Part shown: in pieces, positions 13,079 to 21,838 of the stretch
How the letters are laid out: each line of letters starts with the position of its first letter
Numbering within the stretch: position 1 is the first letter of the stretch
Virus record (IMG/VR): IMGVR_UViG_3300030116_002396
Span: 1-25,132 of that record
Source of the DNA: a virus
DNA length: 25,132 bases
Reading direction: 5' to 3' (one strand)
Made by a program: the position numbers and the translations under genes
Notes under the pieces: model-generated
Told to the model about the DNA's origin: nothing
The model's database searches: none
What the model saw: the letters and a program-made list of their open reading frames with translations, nothing else

Positions 13079-14041
13079 ATGGCTGGTAACAGCAATTTTG
13101 ATGAGATTCTTACTACTACCTTAAATAACTATGTACCTAAATTGGTTGACAACATTTTCACAGCTAGGCCTCTGTTCTACGCTTTGACAAATGGTCAAAC
13201 AATTAGACGCATAAGTGGTGGTGCTAAGATAGTTGTTCCTGTAATTTATGGAACGAACTCAACTGCTGGTTCTTACAGCGGAACAGATTCAATTTCCACG
13301 ACTGCTCAAACAGGCATTTCAGCCGCTGAGTACAACTGGAAACAGTATGCTGCAACTGTAACAATCAATGGCTTAGAAGAAGCCAAAAACAATGGTGAGG
13401 CACAAATCATTGACCTTCTCGAAGGCAAGATTTTCCAAACCCAAGAAACAATAATTGAAAACATGAACGCAATGTTCTATGCAGACGGAAATGGCAACAG
13501 CCAAAAAGACTGGATGGGTATTGGCGGTATTGTTGGAACAGGCAATGATGGTGGTGGCGGTGCAGCCATTGGTAACATCGATGCTTCTGGTTCTAACAAC
13601 ACATGGTGGAGATCATCAGTTACTAACGTAGGTGGTGCTCTAACTGTGGCTGGCATGGCAACCATGTACAACAATGTTTCTGTAGGTAACGATCAGCCTA
13701 CAATCATCATTACAGACCAAGATGAATACGAAAAGTATGAATCTCTTCTAACAGGAAACATTCGATACACTGACACAGATATGGCTGACAGTGGATTCCA
13801 AAACCTCCTGTTTAAAGGTGCTCCTGTAACGTTTGATTCTGATTCAAACCTAGATGGAAAAATGTACTTCCTAAACACGAAGTACCTACAACTTGTCGCA
13901 CACAGCGATGTATGGTTTAAACCAACACCGTTTGTACGACCCACCAACCAAGACGCTGTGTTCTCACAGATTCTTTGTTACGGTGAGCTAACCACAAGCA
14001 ACAGATCACGTCAAGGTCTACTCGTTGGTCTAACTGACTAA
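13079..14041 (+). CDS. Major capsid protein
   Basis: 320 aa. The N-terminal helix (FDEILTTTLNNYVPKLVDNI) is followed by RPLFYALTNGQTIRRISGGA, KIVVPVIYGTN, SYSGTDSIST, AEYNWKQYAATVTINGLEEA and DLLEGKIFQTQETIIENMN. These blocks are characteristic of an HK97-fold capsid family common in marine podoviruses and siphoviruses. A Gly-rich loop (GTGNDGGGGAAIGN) and a tryptophan pair follow. AAGGAG is at suitable distance. Its position after the scaffold fits. It should be the most abundant virion protein. Confidence 0.85.
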   Translation: MAGNSNFDEILTTTLNNYVPKLVDNIFTARPLFYALTNGQTIRRISGGAKIVVPVIYGTNSTAGSYSGTDSISTTAQTGISAAEYNWKQYAATVTINGLEEAKNNGEAQIIDLLEGKIFQTQETIIENMNAMFYADGNGNSQKDWMGIGGIVGTGNDGGGGAAIGNIDASGSNNTWWRSSVTNVGGALTVAGMATMYNNVSVGNDQPTIIITDQDEYEKYESLLTGNIRYTDTDMADSGFQNLLFKGAPVTFDSDSNLDGKMYFLNTKYLQLVAHSDVWFKPTPFVRPTNQDAVFSQILCYGELTTSNRSRQGLLVGLTD

Positions 14042-14051
14042 GAGGTTGCAT

Positions 14052-14309
14052 ATGGGAAGAGGTTACGCTTACGCACATAAAGCTGGTTCACGGCCATATG
14101 GTCAACCAAAGGACAACTTTCGTGAAAGTAGTCCTAGACCTGAAGGCGTTGGTCCTTCCAGGAGGATACGCCAAGTTCCAGATACCAGCGTGATGCAAGC
14201 AGAGCCTACCCCAGTAGTTAGCAAATGCAGTGCGCTTACTCGCAGTGGGGAAGCCTGTAAAGGGCGACCCCCTGCGGGTAGCGATCTGTGCAATTTTCAT
14301 AGGAAGTAA
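14052..14309 (+). CDS. Small protein with C-terminal zinc motif
   Basis: 85 aa. The ATG at 14052 follows AGAGG by seven bases; an upstream TTG (14046) is less likely. The N-terminal half is basic and Gly/Pro-rich, likely unstructured. The end reads KCSALTRSGEACKGRPPAGSDLCNFH, with Cys59, Cys69, Cys80 and His83 forming one zinc site. This CxxxTRxGxxC...CxxH motif is common in small proteins of phages and bacteria. A structural or DNA-linked role is inferred from location. Confidence 0.7.
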   Translation: MGRGYAYAHKAGSRPYGQPKDNFRESSPRPEGVGPSRRIRQVPDTSVMQAEPTPVVSKCSALTRSGEACKGRPPAGSDLCNFHRK

Positions 14310-14311
14310 GC

Positions 14312-15025
14312 ATGCAAATCCAAGAGATGAGAACCTACATTCGTGGGTTGCTCGACATTGATTCTACTGACATTTCTGACGATATTCTTAATCGTTTTAT
14401 AGGAGAAGGATACGATCAGATTGTTTACTCAGAAAAGCGTTGGCCTTTCTATGAAGCTGAAGATACGTTTGCAACAGTTAGTGGCACATCAGATTATGAT
14501 TTAGAGTCAACATCTTCTGTGCTTGTCACTAACACGAATGGGTTGCGTGATATAGCTGCGTTACGAACAGATGACCATGTTCTAACGTATCTGGGGCGTG
14601 ACGATGGAGATGTTGTTTACCCATTGAACTCTAATGGCAGTGGGGAACCTTATTGGTGGTCTACTTGGGCTGAGAAAGTGCGTTTGTATCCTACGCCTTC
14701 TTCAGCAATAACTATTTATGTTAGAGGTTACAAGAAACCATCAGCGTTTGGTGTTGGTTCTGCGGATGGTACATCACCATCTGATTTCCCTGAACCTTTT
14801 CATGTGTTGTTTCCAACTTACGCTGCTGCTCGTGCTTATGAACAACAGGAAGATCCTGGCATGGCACAGCAGTATTATACGATCTTTGCTAGGGAGTTAG
14901 ATAATCTACGAGCAAGGTACATTGATGTTCCTACACCGCAACCACTTGTGCTTAATGGGCGCAATACTGATAGGTGGCGGTCACAGTCAATAATGCCTAG
15001 TCGTTTACGATACAGTTGGGAGTAG
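14312..15025 (+). CDS. Head-tail connector, tail tubular protein A-like
   Basis: 237 aa. It begins MQIQEMRTYIRGLLDIDSTD, then NRFIGEGYDQIVYSEKRWPFYE, and later YEQQEDPGMAQQYYTIFAREL and a basic C-terminus. This is the helical arrangement of adaptor proteins of podoviruses (T7 gp11-like and related). A beta-rich region (DYDLESTSSVLVTNTNG, LRDIAAL, KVRLYPTPSS, ITIYVRGYKK) lies in the centre. It would join the portal to the nozzle. The next gene starts four bases after its stop and encodes the nozzle candidate. Confidence 0.75.
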   Translation: MQIQEMRTYIRGLLDIDSTDISDDILNRFIGEGYDQIVYSEKRWPFYEAEDTFATVSGTSDYDLESTSSVLVTNTNGLRDIAALRTDDHVLTYLGRDDGDVVYPLNSNGSGEPYWWSTWAEKVRLYPTPSSAITIYVRGYKKPSAFGVGSADGTSPSDFPEPFHVLFPTYAAARAYEQQEDPGMAQQYYTIFARELDNLRARYIDVPTPQPLVLNGRNTDRWRSQSIMPSRLRYSWE

Positions 15026-15028
15026 CCT

Positions 15029-16630
15029 ATGGCTAAACAAGGCTACAAGACTGAAGCTATCGAGAATTTCTCTGGTGGTTTGAACTTTCGTACTGATCAA
15101 TTTAACTTACAACCTAACGAATCTCCTGATTTGTTAAACGTTGACGTTGACCCTCGTGGTGGGGTTAAGTTGCGTAATGGTGTAACAGCCATAAATACAA
15201 GTGCTTTGGGCGCTAATGTGGAAGGTATCGCATCGTTCTTTACAGATGGCGGTACATCTCAGATTATCGCTAATCATGGCACTGCTGTTGTGTACAGCAC
15301 AGGCAGTAACTTTTCTACAATGACAGGCCAAACAGCTAGAACTAATGGCACTCGAATGTATGGCATAACTATGAACAACGTGTTCTATGGTGTGTCAGGA
15401 GACAAGGTGTCTTTCAAGTGGACTGGCAGTGGTAGCGGTGCTGATTTAGGAACCACACTTGATGGTTCTGCTGGCAACTTTCCTATAGGGCAGTACATTA
15501 CATTCTGGAATAACTTTGTGTGGGTAGGGAAAACATATGAAGGTTCTACCTATTACAATTCTAGGTTGCGTTGGTCTAACGCCAACCAGCCTGAGAAGTG
15601 GACTAACACAGATTATGTGGATATAGACGTTGGGGAACGTGGTGACGTTATCACTGGTTTAGTTCCTTTAGCTGATCGTCTGCTTATATTTAAAAATAAT
15701 AGTGTCCATGCTTTGTATGGTTTTGATTCTGATTCTTTCCAATTAACTGCGCTGTCAAGAGATGTTGGTTCTCTAGCGTTGTCATCCCCTGTATCAACAC
15801 CGTATGGTGTATTCTTTTGGCATGATCGTGCAGGTGTGTACTTGTATGACGGTCAAAGTTTCATCAATGTGTTTGAGAAGCTAAGACCTGCCATAGATAA
15901 TGGCAGGATTAGCTTTACTACTCCTCCTCAGTTGGCGTGGTTTGAGAATCGTTTATATGTTTCTGTTGACATGTTGCAATACTATAAGTCAGGTTCGCAA
16001 GCAACGAAACGTCATGTATTGATTTACGATCCCAGTATCCAATCTTGGACTTTGACAGATATAGATGCTTCGACCTTACATGTTCATACACCTCCTGGTG
16101 GTGAACCTATAATGTTGGGTGCATGTGATTCTACGTCTAGCCCTGATCATACTGGTCGTGTTATTAAGTTTGAGCAATCTAATCCTACAGATGCGTATGA
16201 TGGTTCGACTGCTGCTCGTTTAGATTCGCATTTTACTACGCCTTGGTTGTCTGGTAAGAACCCTGTGACAAAGAAGCGTTGGGGTAGGCCTCAGGTTGTT
16301 TTAGATGCTGCTTCGTCTTTGACAATGCAAGTGGATGTGTATACCAATTATGATAAAGCGTCTACGTCTAAAACTGTTGATATTAATATAGCTGGTCGTG
16401 AATCTTCTTCTGTGTGGGACACTGCAACGTGGGCTTATGACGATGAAAGCGGTGACGCTAATAAAGGTATTTGGGGTGCAGAGTCAGCTAACAAAATTAC
16501 AGATGTTGTTCGTGTGCAGAGTCTTGGTAATGCCAAGTCTGTTGCGTTAAAGATTAATGGCCCATCGCAATCTAGCAGTTGGGAAATTAATGGAATTATG
16601 TTTACCTATAAACCAAGGAGATTACGGTAA
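15029..16630 (+). CDS. Tail nozzle protein, tail tubular protein B-like
   Basis: 533 aa, beta-rich. The start KTEAIENFSGGLNFRTDQFN, QPNESPDLLNVDVDPRGGVK and a run of strands with SLTQDVGS-like blades (for example TYEGSTYYNSRLRWSNANQP, NSVHALYGFDSD, PYGVFFWHDRAGVYLYDG) is the pattern of podovirus nozzle or stopper proteins with a beta-propeller (P22 gp10 / T7 gp12-like). The C-terminal third is a beta sandwich (TMQVDVYTNYDKAST). Its last codon is joined to the next gene as TAATG. It sits at the tail tip in the assembled virion. Confidence 0.75.
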   Translation: MAKQGYKTEAIENFSGGLNFRTDQFNLQPNESPDLLNVDVDPRGGVKLRNGVTAINTSALGANVEGIASFFTDGGTSQIIANHGTAVVYSTGSNFSTMTGQTARTNGTRMYGITMNNVFYGVSGDKVSFKWTGSGSGADLGTTLDGSAGNFPIGQYITFWNNFVWVGKTYEGSTYYNSRLRWSNANQPEKWTNTDYVDIDVGERGDVITGLVPLADRLLIFKNNSVHALYGFDSDSFQLTALSRDVGSLALSSPVSTPYGVFFWHDRAGVYLYDGQSFINVFEKLRPAIDNGRISFTTPPQLAWFENRLYVSVDMLQYYKSGSQATKRHVLIYDPSIQSWTLTDIDASTLHVHTPPGGEPIMLGACDSTSSPDHTGRVIKFEQSNPTDAYDGSTAARLDSHFTTPWLSGKNPVTKKRWGRPQVVLDAASSLTMQVDVYTNYDKASTSKTVDINIAGRESSSVWDTATWAYDDESGDANKGIWGAESANKITDVVRVQSLGNAKSVALKINGPSQSSSWEINGIMFTYKPRRLR

Positions 16631-17088
16631 TGGCTCTTTCAGTCAATGATTTTACAGCAGGAACGGTTATTACTGCTTCTGCAATGAATACTAACTTTGC
16701 AACTATTGAAAACTATGTGAATAGCTCACCTGGTTTAGCTGCGCTTACTGGTGCTACGTTTAGTGGTTTGGTAACTGCTAATGGTGGCATTACTGCTGCT
16801 GGAACTACAGCAGTTGCTACGTTAACTGCGTCAGGGTTAGCTACTTTAAGTGGTGGTTTAACTATTCAAGATGGCGATACGTTTACGTTTAATGGTGTAG
16901 GCCTGACAGCTATTCAGACTAGTTCTGAAGCGTTAGCTGATAATGATACGTCTATTATGACTGCTGCTCATATTATTGATGAGTTTGTGCAGAGTGGCAC
17001 TGATGGTGGTACGACTATATATGTTAGTTCGTCTGAGCCATCGTCAGGTTTGAAAACAAATGATATTTGGTTAGATACGAGTTCGTAA
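16630..17088 (+). CDS. Minor tail/fibre protein, 152 aa
   Basis: The N-terminus (ALSVNDFTAGTVITASAMNTNF) is a common start of phage fibre or base proteins. The middle has short hydrophobic repeats (GATFSGLVTANGGITAAG, AVATLTASGLATLSGGLTI), likely beta-helical or trimeric. The C-terminal phrase SSSEPSSGLKTNDIWLDTSS is typical of fibre domains. Preceded by AAGGAG nine bases upstream. It is cotranslated with the nozzle gene and with the next one (TAATG). It probably links the fibres to the tail. Confidence 0.6.
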   Translation: MALSVNDFTAGTVITASAMNTNFATIENYVNSSPGLAALTGATFSGLVTANGGITAAGTTAVATLTASGLATLSGGLTIQDGDTFTFNGVGLTAIQTSSEALADNDTSIMTAAHIIDEFVQSGTDGGTTIYVSSSEPSSGLKTNDIWLDTSS

Positions 17089-17840
17089 TGGTAGCTTTGA
17101 AGTATTACAACGGCAGTAGCTGGGTAGCGATACCTAATGGCACTAAGGTTCAGTATTATACTGGTAGTGCCTTTACTCAGCCTAAGCACGTTAAATACTG
17201 GGATGGGGATTCTTGGGAAACAGTATGGTCTAAATCAGATCCTGTGACACTTGCGTTTACTTGTAACGCTTCGCAAGGTTGGCGTAATAACGCTTGGAGA
17301 ACAGACAACAAAGTGCGCTTTGGAGCGTTTGAAAACTTTGGGGATAACTTAACTGTTCTTGAATTTAGTGACGATTCGACTACAGGTGGCTACACAAGTA
17401 CGTCTTTAGCTGAAGCTCTTGCTGTTCGACCTAATGTAACTAGTGCAACGTTAAGTTTGTATAGAAACGCTGGGGCTGGTGACAGCACAATTAGTGGGTC
17501 TACTAGCGAGACTCTTCTTGTAGGCCAATTAAACAAAACAAATGGAACTGCAATGTCAACATATAATGCTGGTTCATATGTGCAAACTACGAATATGCAA
17601 ACTGTTGCTGCATCAAGTCTTCAAAGCTGGGGTTCTAATGCTACAAGAGCGTTAGCGTTACCATCTTCAAATTTGACTGCGTTTATTACGCATGTATCTA
17701 CCAAACAAATGTGGGTGTCTGAAAAATCAAGTGGTTGGATAGCTAGTGGTGGTGGCACAAGCTCTTCTGACATTTATTCTGTGTGTGATGGATCAGCGCA
17801 AACTAATAAACCTGTACTAACTGTGACATTGGATTACTAA
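17088..17840 (+). CDS. Tail fibre/spike protein, 250 aa
   Basis: The ATG at 17088 overlaps the previous stop; an in-frame ATG at 17067 was rejected because it lies inside the upstream gene. The start ([35 protein letters not shown]) repeats a short aromatic module, typical of fibre head or shaft domains. The rest ([35 protein letters not shown]) resembles a jelly-roll or DNRLRE-type beta domain that binds ligands. Two cysteines only. Receptor binding is inferred from position, ahead of the collagen fibre. Confidence 0.6.
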   Translation: MVALKYYNGSSWVAIPNGTKVQYYTGSAFTQPKHVKYWDGDSWETVWSKSDPVTLAFTCNASQGWRNNAWRTDNKVRFGAFENFGDNLTVLEFSDDSTTGGYTSTSLAEALAVRPNVTSATLSLYRNAGAGDSTISGSTSETLLVGQLNKTNGTAMSTYNAGSYVQTTNMQTVAASSLQSWGSNATRALALPSSNLTAFITHVSTKQMWVSEKSSGWIASGGGTSSSDIYSVCDGSAQTNKPVLTVTLDY

Positions 17841-19816
17841 TGCCTAGAGATATTCAATACACCAAACTACTAGGACCACAAGTTGAGATAACGATGACTA
17901 ACGGTCCTGACTATGAAGGAACGTACTCAGCGTCTACAACGTATGCTGCTGGTGATGTTGTAGCTTACAATGGGTCATCGTATGTCGCTCGACAAGGAAC
18001 GACAGGTAACACACCTGGCGACACTTCGTATTGGCAGACGTTAGCTTCTAAAGGCAATGATGGTCCAACTGGACCTACAGGGCCAGGTGGAAGTACTGGT
18101 CCTGCTGGACCCACTGGTCCTGCTGGACCTACAGGTCCAAGTGGCCCAACAGGGCCAACAGGTCCACAGGGACCACAAGGAGATACTGGACCTGCTGGAC
18201 CCACAGGTCCAAGCGGTCCCACAGGTAGCGCTGGTCCTCCAGGCCCAGATGGTCCTAGCGGACCTGCTGGTCCCACTGGTCCAACAGGAAGCACTGGACC
18301 TACTGGTCCCACAGGGCCAACTGGTCCAACAGGAGCGCAAATACTTAATGGTAGTGGTGATCCTTCTGGGCCAACAGGATCAGATGGTGACTTTTATATC
18401 GACACTGGGGATAATGAAATCTTTGGTCCTAAAGCAAGTGGTAATTGGGGTTCAGGAACTTCGTTAGTTGGTCCTAGTGGGCCTACAGGCCCAACTGGAC
18501 CTACTGGACCTACTGGACCTACAGGTCCAACTGGTCCAGGGGGGACAGGTCCAACTGGTCCAACAGGTCCAACTGGACCTACAGGAGATGCTGGGCCAAC
18601 TGGTCCAACTGGGCCTGCTGGGGGTACTGGTCCTGCTGGTCCTCCTGGACCTACTGGTAGTGCTGGACCTCCTGGTCCTGATGGTCCTGACGGTCCTGAC
18701 GGACCTACTGGCCCTACTGGTCCTAGTGGTCCTACTGGTTCTGCTGGGCCTCCTGGCCCTAGCGGTCCTGCTGGCGGTACTGGACCCACTGGACCTACTG
18801 GTCCAACGGGTCCAACTGGACCTTCTGGAACTGCTGGTGGTTCTGATACGCAAGTGCAGTATAACAACAGCACTGCGTTTGCTGGTTCTTCTAACATGGT
18901 GTTTGATGGGACACGTTTAAAGCTAACGAATACTGATGACGCTGATTTAGACGCTATATCTGGTTGTTTGATAACAGGTGGTGATGGTACAGGAGCGCAT
19001 TTAGCTTTTGATAATAATGAAATTATGGCTAAATCAGATGCTACTACTGCCGCAAGTTTGTATTTACAAAACGATGGTGGAACTGTCAAATTTGGTGCAA
19101 ACACTAACTTAACTACATGGGAAGTGCATGGAACTGATGGGGGAAATAAGATATTTGGTAGCGGTTCTATACTTGAGTTACATACGACTGCGGCTGGTGA
19201 TAAAAGCGGTTACATAGGATTCTTTAACGACTCAGATACTCGCATGGGTTATATAGGGTATGCCCAAAATGATGATATCCATATCAGAAATGAGAATGCT
19301 GGTGGTAATATTTACTTTGGTACGCAAGGCGCAGGAAGTGGTTACGCTTGTTATATAACGTCTGCTGGGAACTTTGTTCCGTACAATGATAATGCCAGTG
19401 ATTTAGGTTCTAGCACTAGATGTTGGGAACACCTGTGGTTAGGGCAAGGAAATACTTTTTCATCTGGTGGTTATTGGACATTACGTTCAAGAGACTCAGA
19501 CCAACAAGTTATGGAGTACACATCTAGTGAACGCTTTAAGAAAGACATTGTAGATTTACCTTTAGAGGAAGCGTATCAAATACTAGACGCTAGACCCATC
19601 AAATTCAGGGGTATTGAAGATGATGCGTCTGTTCCTCTTGAAGCAGGGTTATCTGCTGAAAGCTTGCATGAGGCAGGGTTTGAGTACGCTGTTCGTTACG
19701 ATGAGGGGCATTGGGGTGAAACTCCTAGAGCTGTGTATTACGAGATGCTTACTGCTCCTTTAATTAAGATAGTTAAAGACTTAAAAGACCGTATAGAAGC
19801 ATTGGAGGCAGGATAA
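17840..19816 (+). CDS. Collagen-like tail fibre with C-terminal S74 chaperone
   Basis: 658 aa. Residues 23-70 form a carbohydrate-binding-module-like region ([31 protein letters not shown]). Two Gly-x-y collagen blocks follow (about 72-165 and 211-332), mostly Gly-Pro-Thr. They are separated by a small domain ([20 protein letters not shown]) that recurs in phage collagen fibres. A beta-rich shaft runs from about 340 to 555. The end is an intramolecular chaperone of the endosialidase type (peptidase S74): SSERFKKDI (562-570) holds the Ser and Lys of self-cleavage, followed by ARPIKFRG and a helical end. The mature fibre is probably a trimer and binds the host surface. Confidence 0.85.
   Translation: MPRDIQYTKLLGPQVEITMTNGPDYEGTYSASTTYAAGDVVAYNGSSYVARQGTTGNTPGDTSYWQTLASKGNDGPTGPTGPGGSTGPAGPTGPAGPTGPSGPTGPTGPQGPQGDTGPAGPTGPSGPTGSAGPPGPDGPSGPAGPTGPTGSTGPTGPTGPTGPTGAQILNGSGDPSGPTGSDGDFYIDTGDNEIFGPKASGNWGSGTSLVGPSGPTGPTGPTGPTGPTGPTGPGGTGPTGPTGPTGPTGDAGPTGPTGPAGGTGPAGPPGPTGSAGPPGPDGPDGPDGPTGPTGPSGPTGSAGPPGPSGPAGGTGPTGPTGPTGPTGPSGTAGGSDTQVQYNNSTAFAGSSNMVFDGTRLKLTNTDDADLDAISGCLITGGDGTGAHLAFDNNEIMAKSDATTAASLYLQNDGGTVKFGANTNLTTWEVHGTDGGNKIFGSGSILELHTTAAGDKSGYIGFFNDSDTRMGYIGYAQNDDIHIRNENAGGNIYFGTQGAGSGYACYITSAGNFVPYNDNASDLGSSTRCWEHLWLGQGNTFSSGGYWTLRSRDSDQQVMEYTSSERFKKDIVDLPLEEAYQILDARPIKFRGIEDDASVPLEAGLSAESLHEAGFEYAVRYDEGHWGETPRAVYYEMLTAPLIKIVKDLKDRIEALEAG
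18053..18835 (+). repeat. Collagen-coding repeat tracts (two blocks)
   Basis: Nine-base-like units of the form GGxCCxACT and GGTCCAACA repeat over 18053-18334 and 18470-18835, with a unique stretch between them. Each unit encodes Gly-Pro-Thr or a variant. The codons vary between copies, so pairing is imperfect. Such tracts are prone to expansion and contraction. The long antisense frames here are products of this composition. Confidence 0.85.
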
Positions 19817-19971
19817 TGGATGTAGCGGCAGACGCAATATTAAAAGAAATACAGGCACGTTACCCACAGGAGTTCCTTATTAGCGTACAGGCGGTGCGTA
19901 TAGCAGCGTTGTTAAACCACATGAAAGAGTGTGTATGCACGCATTGTAATGAATTTGCTGGGACAGAATAG
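19816..19971 (+). CDS. Small protein with CVCTHC motif, 51 aa
   Basis: A 51-aa frame follows the fibre gene at a TAATG junction. It reads [20 protein letters not shown], then a helical middle (SVQAVRIAALLNHMKE) and CVCTHCNEFAGTE. Three close cysteines suggest metal binding or a redox role. It ends 19 bases before the next start and holds a TGGGACA copy at its end. Function unknown. Confidence 0.55.
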   Translation: MDVAADAILKEIQARYPQEFLISVQAVRIAALLNHMKECVCTHCNEFAGTE

Positions 19972-19990
19972 GCTTTAGGTAGGAGGATAC

Positions 19991-20458
19991 ATGGCTATTA
20001 CAGGGTATGGGTTAGATAGTTACCAAGACATAGCTTCTGCTGCTTTAGGTGGGTATGCAGGTAAAGTTGCTCCTACGTTTCAGCAGGCTGCGTTAAATAC
20101 GCAGAAAGGGTTGATGCAAAGCGAGTATCAACGTGATCTGATGCGTAGAAATAAGGCAAGATCGAACATTGATATGAACATTGCTGAGGAGAAAGCTTAC
20201 AGAGCTTTGCCTGGTCAGTTTAATAGGCGTGGCATGTTGGATAGTGGCCAGTATCAGCGTGGTGGTCGTGAGTTAGCGAGCAACATTATGCGTGCTAGGA
20301 ATAGGGCAGATGAGGATTTTATGCAGAACATGATGACGAGTCGATTGCAGGATGCTATGTCTATTTCTGATTTGGAGGGTTTGCGTGGTAACTTGACTGG
20401 GCAACAGTATCAGTCGTTGGTTGCTGCGTTGGTTAGAGGTTCTGGAGGTGTAGGATAA
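19991..20458 (+). CDS. Probable internal virion protein, 155 aa
   Basis: Not recognised by motif. The N-terminus (GYGLDSYQDIASAALGGYAG) is followed by a long helix (FQQAALNTQKGLMQSEYQRD) and a basic, Gln/Arg/Met-rich middle (PGQFNRRGMLDSGQYQRGGR). TAGGAGG lies upstream. Helical, Gln- and Ala-rich proteins after the tail genes of podoviruses are usually ejected with DNA. The next two genes share this character and coupling. Function inferred from place and composition. Confidence 0.55.
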   Translation: MAITGYGLDSYQDIASAALGGYAGKVAPTFQQAALNTQKGLMQSEYQRDLMRRNKARSNIDMNIAEEKAYRALPGQFNRRGMLDSGQYQRGGRELASNIMRARNRADEDFMQNMMTSRLQDAMSISDLEGLRGNLTGQQYQSLVAALVRGSGGVG

Positions 20459-21837
20459 TGTCTCAACAAACTAATGTTGGGGGCAAGCCAAACAAGGATG
20501 CAGGTTTATTTGATTTAACTCCTGAGGAATCACGTTTGCGAGCTGAAGGTGCTGCTTCAAGAGAAGCAGCACAATACGCTGATTATATTGCTCGTAATTC
20601 AGTTGCTGCTGGTGCAAGTGGGCCTGGTTCTTTCGCAGGAAGTAACGCTGCACAAGTAGCTGCACCTTACAATTTAGAACCTGGTTTAATGTCCAGAACT
20701 CTTGATAATACTTATGCTTCTTCTAGGGTTCCTGGTCGAGGGGGCAGGCAAGGTGGAAGAAACGATGTTGACAGGCGACAACCTGGTAGAGATGGGCGAA
20801 GAGGTGGAATACCTTTTGAAGGTGGACAAACATACGCTGATCTAAGAGCAGGAGGTTACGCAGGATACGACCAGATGAATCCGTTACATCCTGATAATGC
20901 ACAACTTCTTAACACTAGTGATGGAACTCCCACAGACCCTTTTACTGGCGGTGGGGGTGGTGGAATAGGCGCTGCTTACGAAAACTACTTCGCCAACCAA
21001 GAAAAATATGCACAAGAAAAATTTGATTCTATAACAGATTACTTGGATCAGTTGCAAATAAGTTCTGATGAGGGTTTTGCCGCAGATATGGATCGTATAT
21101 CTGGCATGTATGACCAACGCCGTGATGCTCGAAACCAACGCTTTGAAGAAGCGTTGAATCGTGCTGGTGGTCGTGAATCAGCAGCTATTGACACGTTGGC
21201 AGAGCTTGGCATACAAGCAGATGCCAACACGTTTGATCCTGTAACAGGTGAAACAAGAGACATGTTGTTCTCTCAGCAAATGAGTGGCGCTGACATGTTG
21301 AACAGCATGAGTTATATAACGAATACGATTTATGACTTTGCGAAGAACGAACAGGACTTGGCTATTGGTGCTGGGTTAGAGAATGCTCAACAGAATTTGT
21401 TGGCTGAGATGGCTGCGATTCAGATGGCTAGGGATAGTAAAGCTATTTCTGATGCTGAGGCTGCTGCTGCTGCTGCATCTGCTGCTGAAGAAGCTGCTAA
21501 TTTGCAACAGTATTATATTACGATGGGCCAAGCATTAGGTATGACTCCTGAGGTGGCTGCTGCTGCTGGAGCAACAGGAATGTTTGGCGACTTCTTTGAT
21601 GTTGCTACAGAAACTACTCCTCAAACGTATGAGTTCCCTGGCTACGAAGGTATAGATATGACGATAGATCAAGCTATATCTGCTGGATTGTTTGAACCTC
21701 AAGAGGGTGGCATAGGTGTTGCTATAGGTGGTCAACCAACTGTCTTACCATTTAACGCTAACTTTGAAGACTTATTAACGTTTGCACAACAGTACGGAAT
21801 TGATGTAGCTCCAATATCTTCTTTACAAGAAGGATAA
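20458..21837 (+). CDS. Probable internal virion protein, 459 aa
   Basis: Helical and Ala/Gln-rich. Start MSQQTNVGGKPNKDAGLFDL, then a disordered basic region rich in Gly and Arg (residues about 90-120, RGGRQGGRNDVDRRQPGRDG), then long helices (YFANQEKYAQEKFDSITDYL and beyond) including an alanine stretch near 330-345. No signal peptide or membrane helix. Overlaps the previous stop (TAATG). In podoviruses such proteins form an inner core and are injected before the genome. Nothing identifies an enzymatic domain. Confidence 0.55.
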   Translation: MSQQTNVGGKPNKDAGLFDLTPEESRLRAEGAASREAAQYADYIARNSVAAGASGPGSFAGSNAAQVAAPYNLEPGLMSRTLDNTYASSRVPGRGGRQGGRNDVDRRQPGRDGRRGGIPFEGGQTYADLRAGGYAGYDQMNPLHPDNAQLLNTSDGTPTDPFTGGGGGGIGAAYENYFANQEKYAQEKFDSITDYLDQLQISSDEGFAADMDRISGMYDQRRDARNQRFEEALNRAGGRESAAIDTLAELGIQADANTFDPVTGETRDMLFSQQMSGADMLNSMSYITNTIYDFAKNEQDLAIGAGLENAQQNLLAEMAAIQMARDSKAISDAEAAAAAASAAEEAANLQQYYITMGQALGMTPEVAAAAGATGMFGDFFDVATETTPQTYEFPGYEGIDMTIDQAISAGLFEPQEGGIGVAIGGQPTVLPFNANFEDLLTFAQQYGIDVAPISSLQEG

Positions 21838-21838
21838 C

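Noticed and set aside
18053-18835. The repeat tracts as a CRISPR array, and long antisense frames there as genes
   Set aside because: The units encode Gly-x-y in one long frame with no unique spacers; the antisense frames are Gly/Pro shadows.
16415-18913. TGGGACA at 16415-16421 and 18907-18913 as further boundary elements
   Set aside because: Both are inside long genes with no TATAG at 12-13 bases and are expected by chance for a 7-mer.
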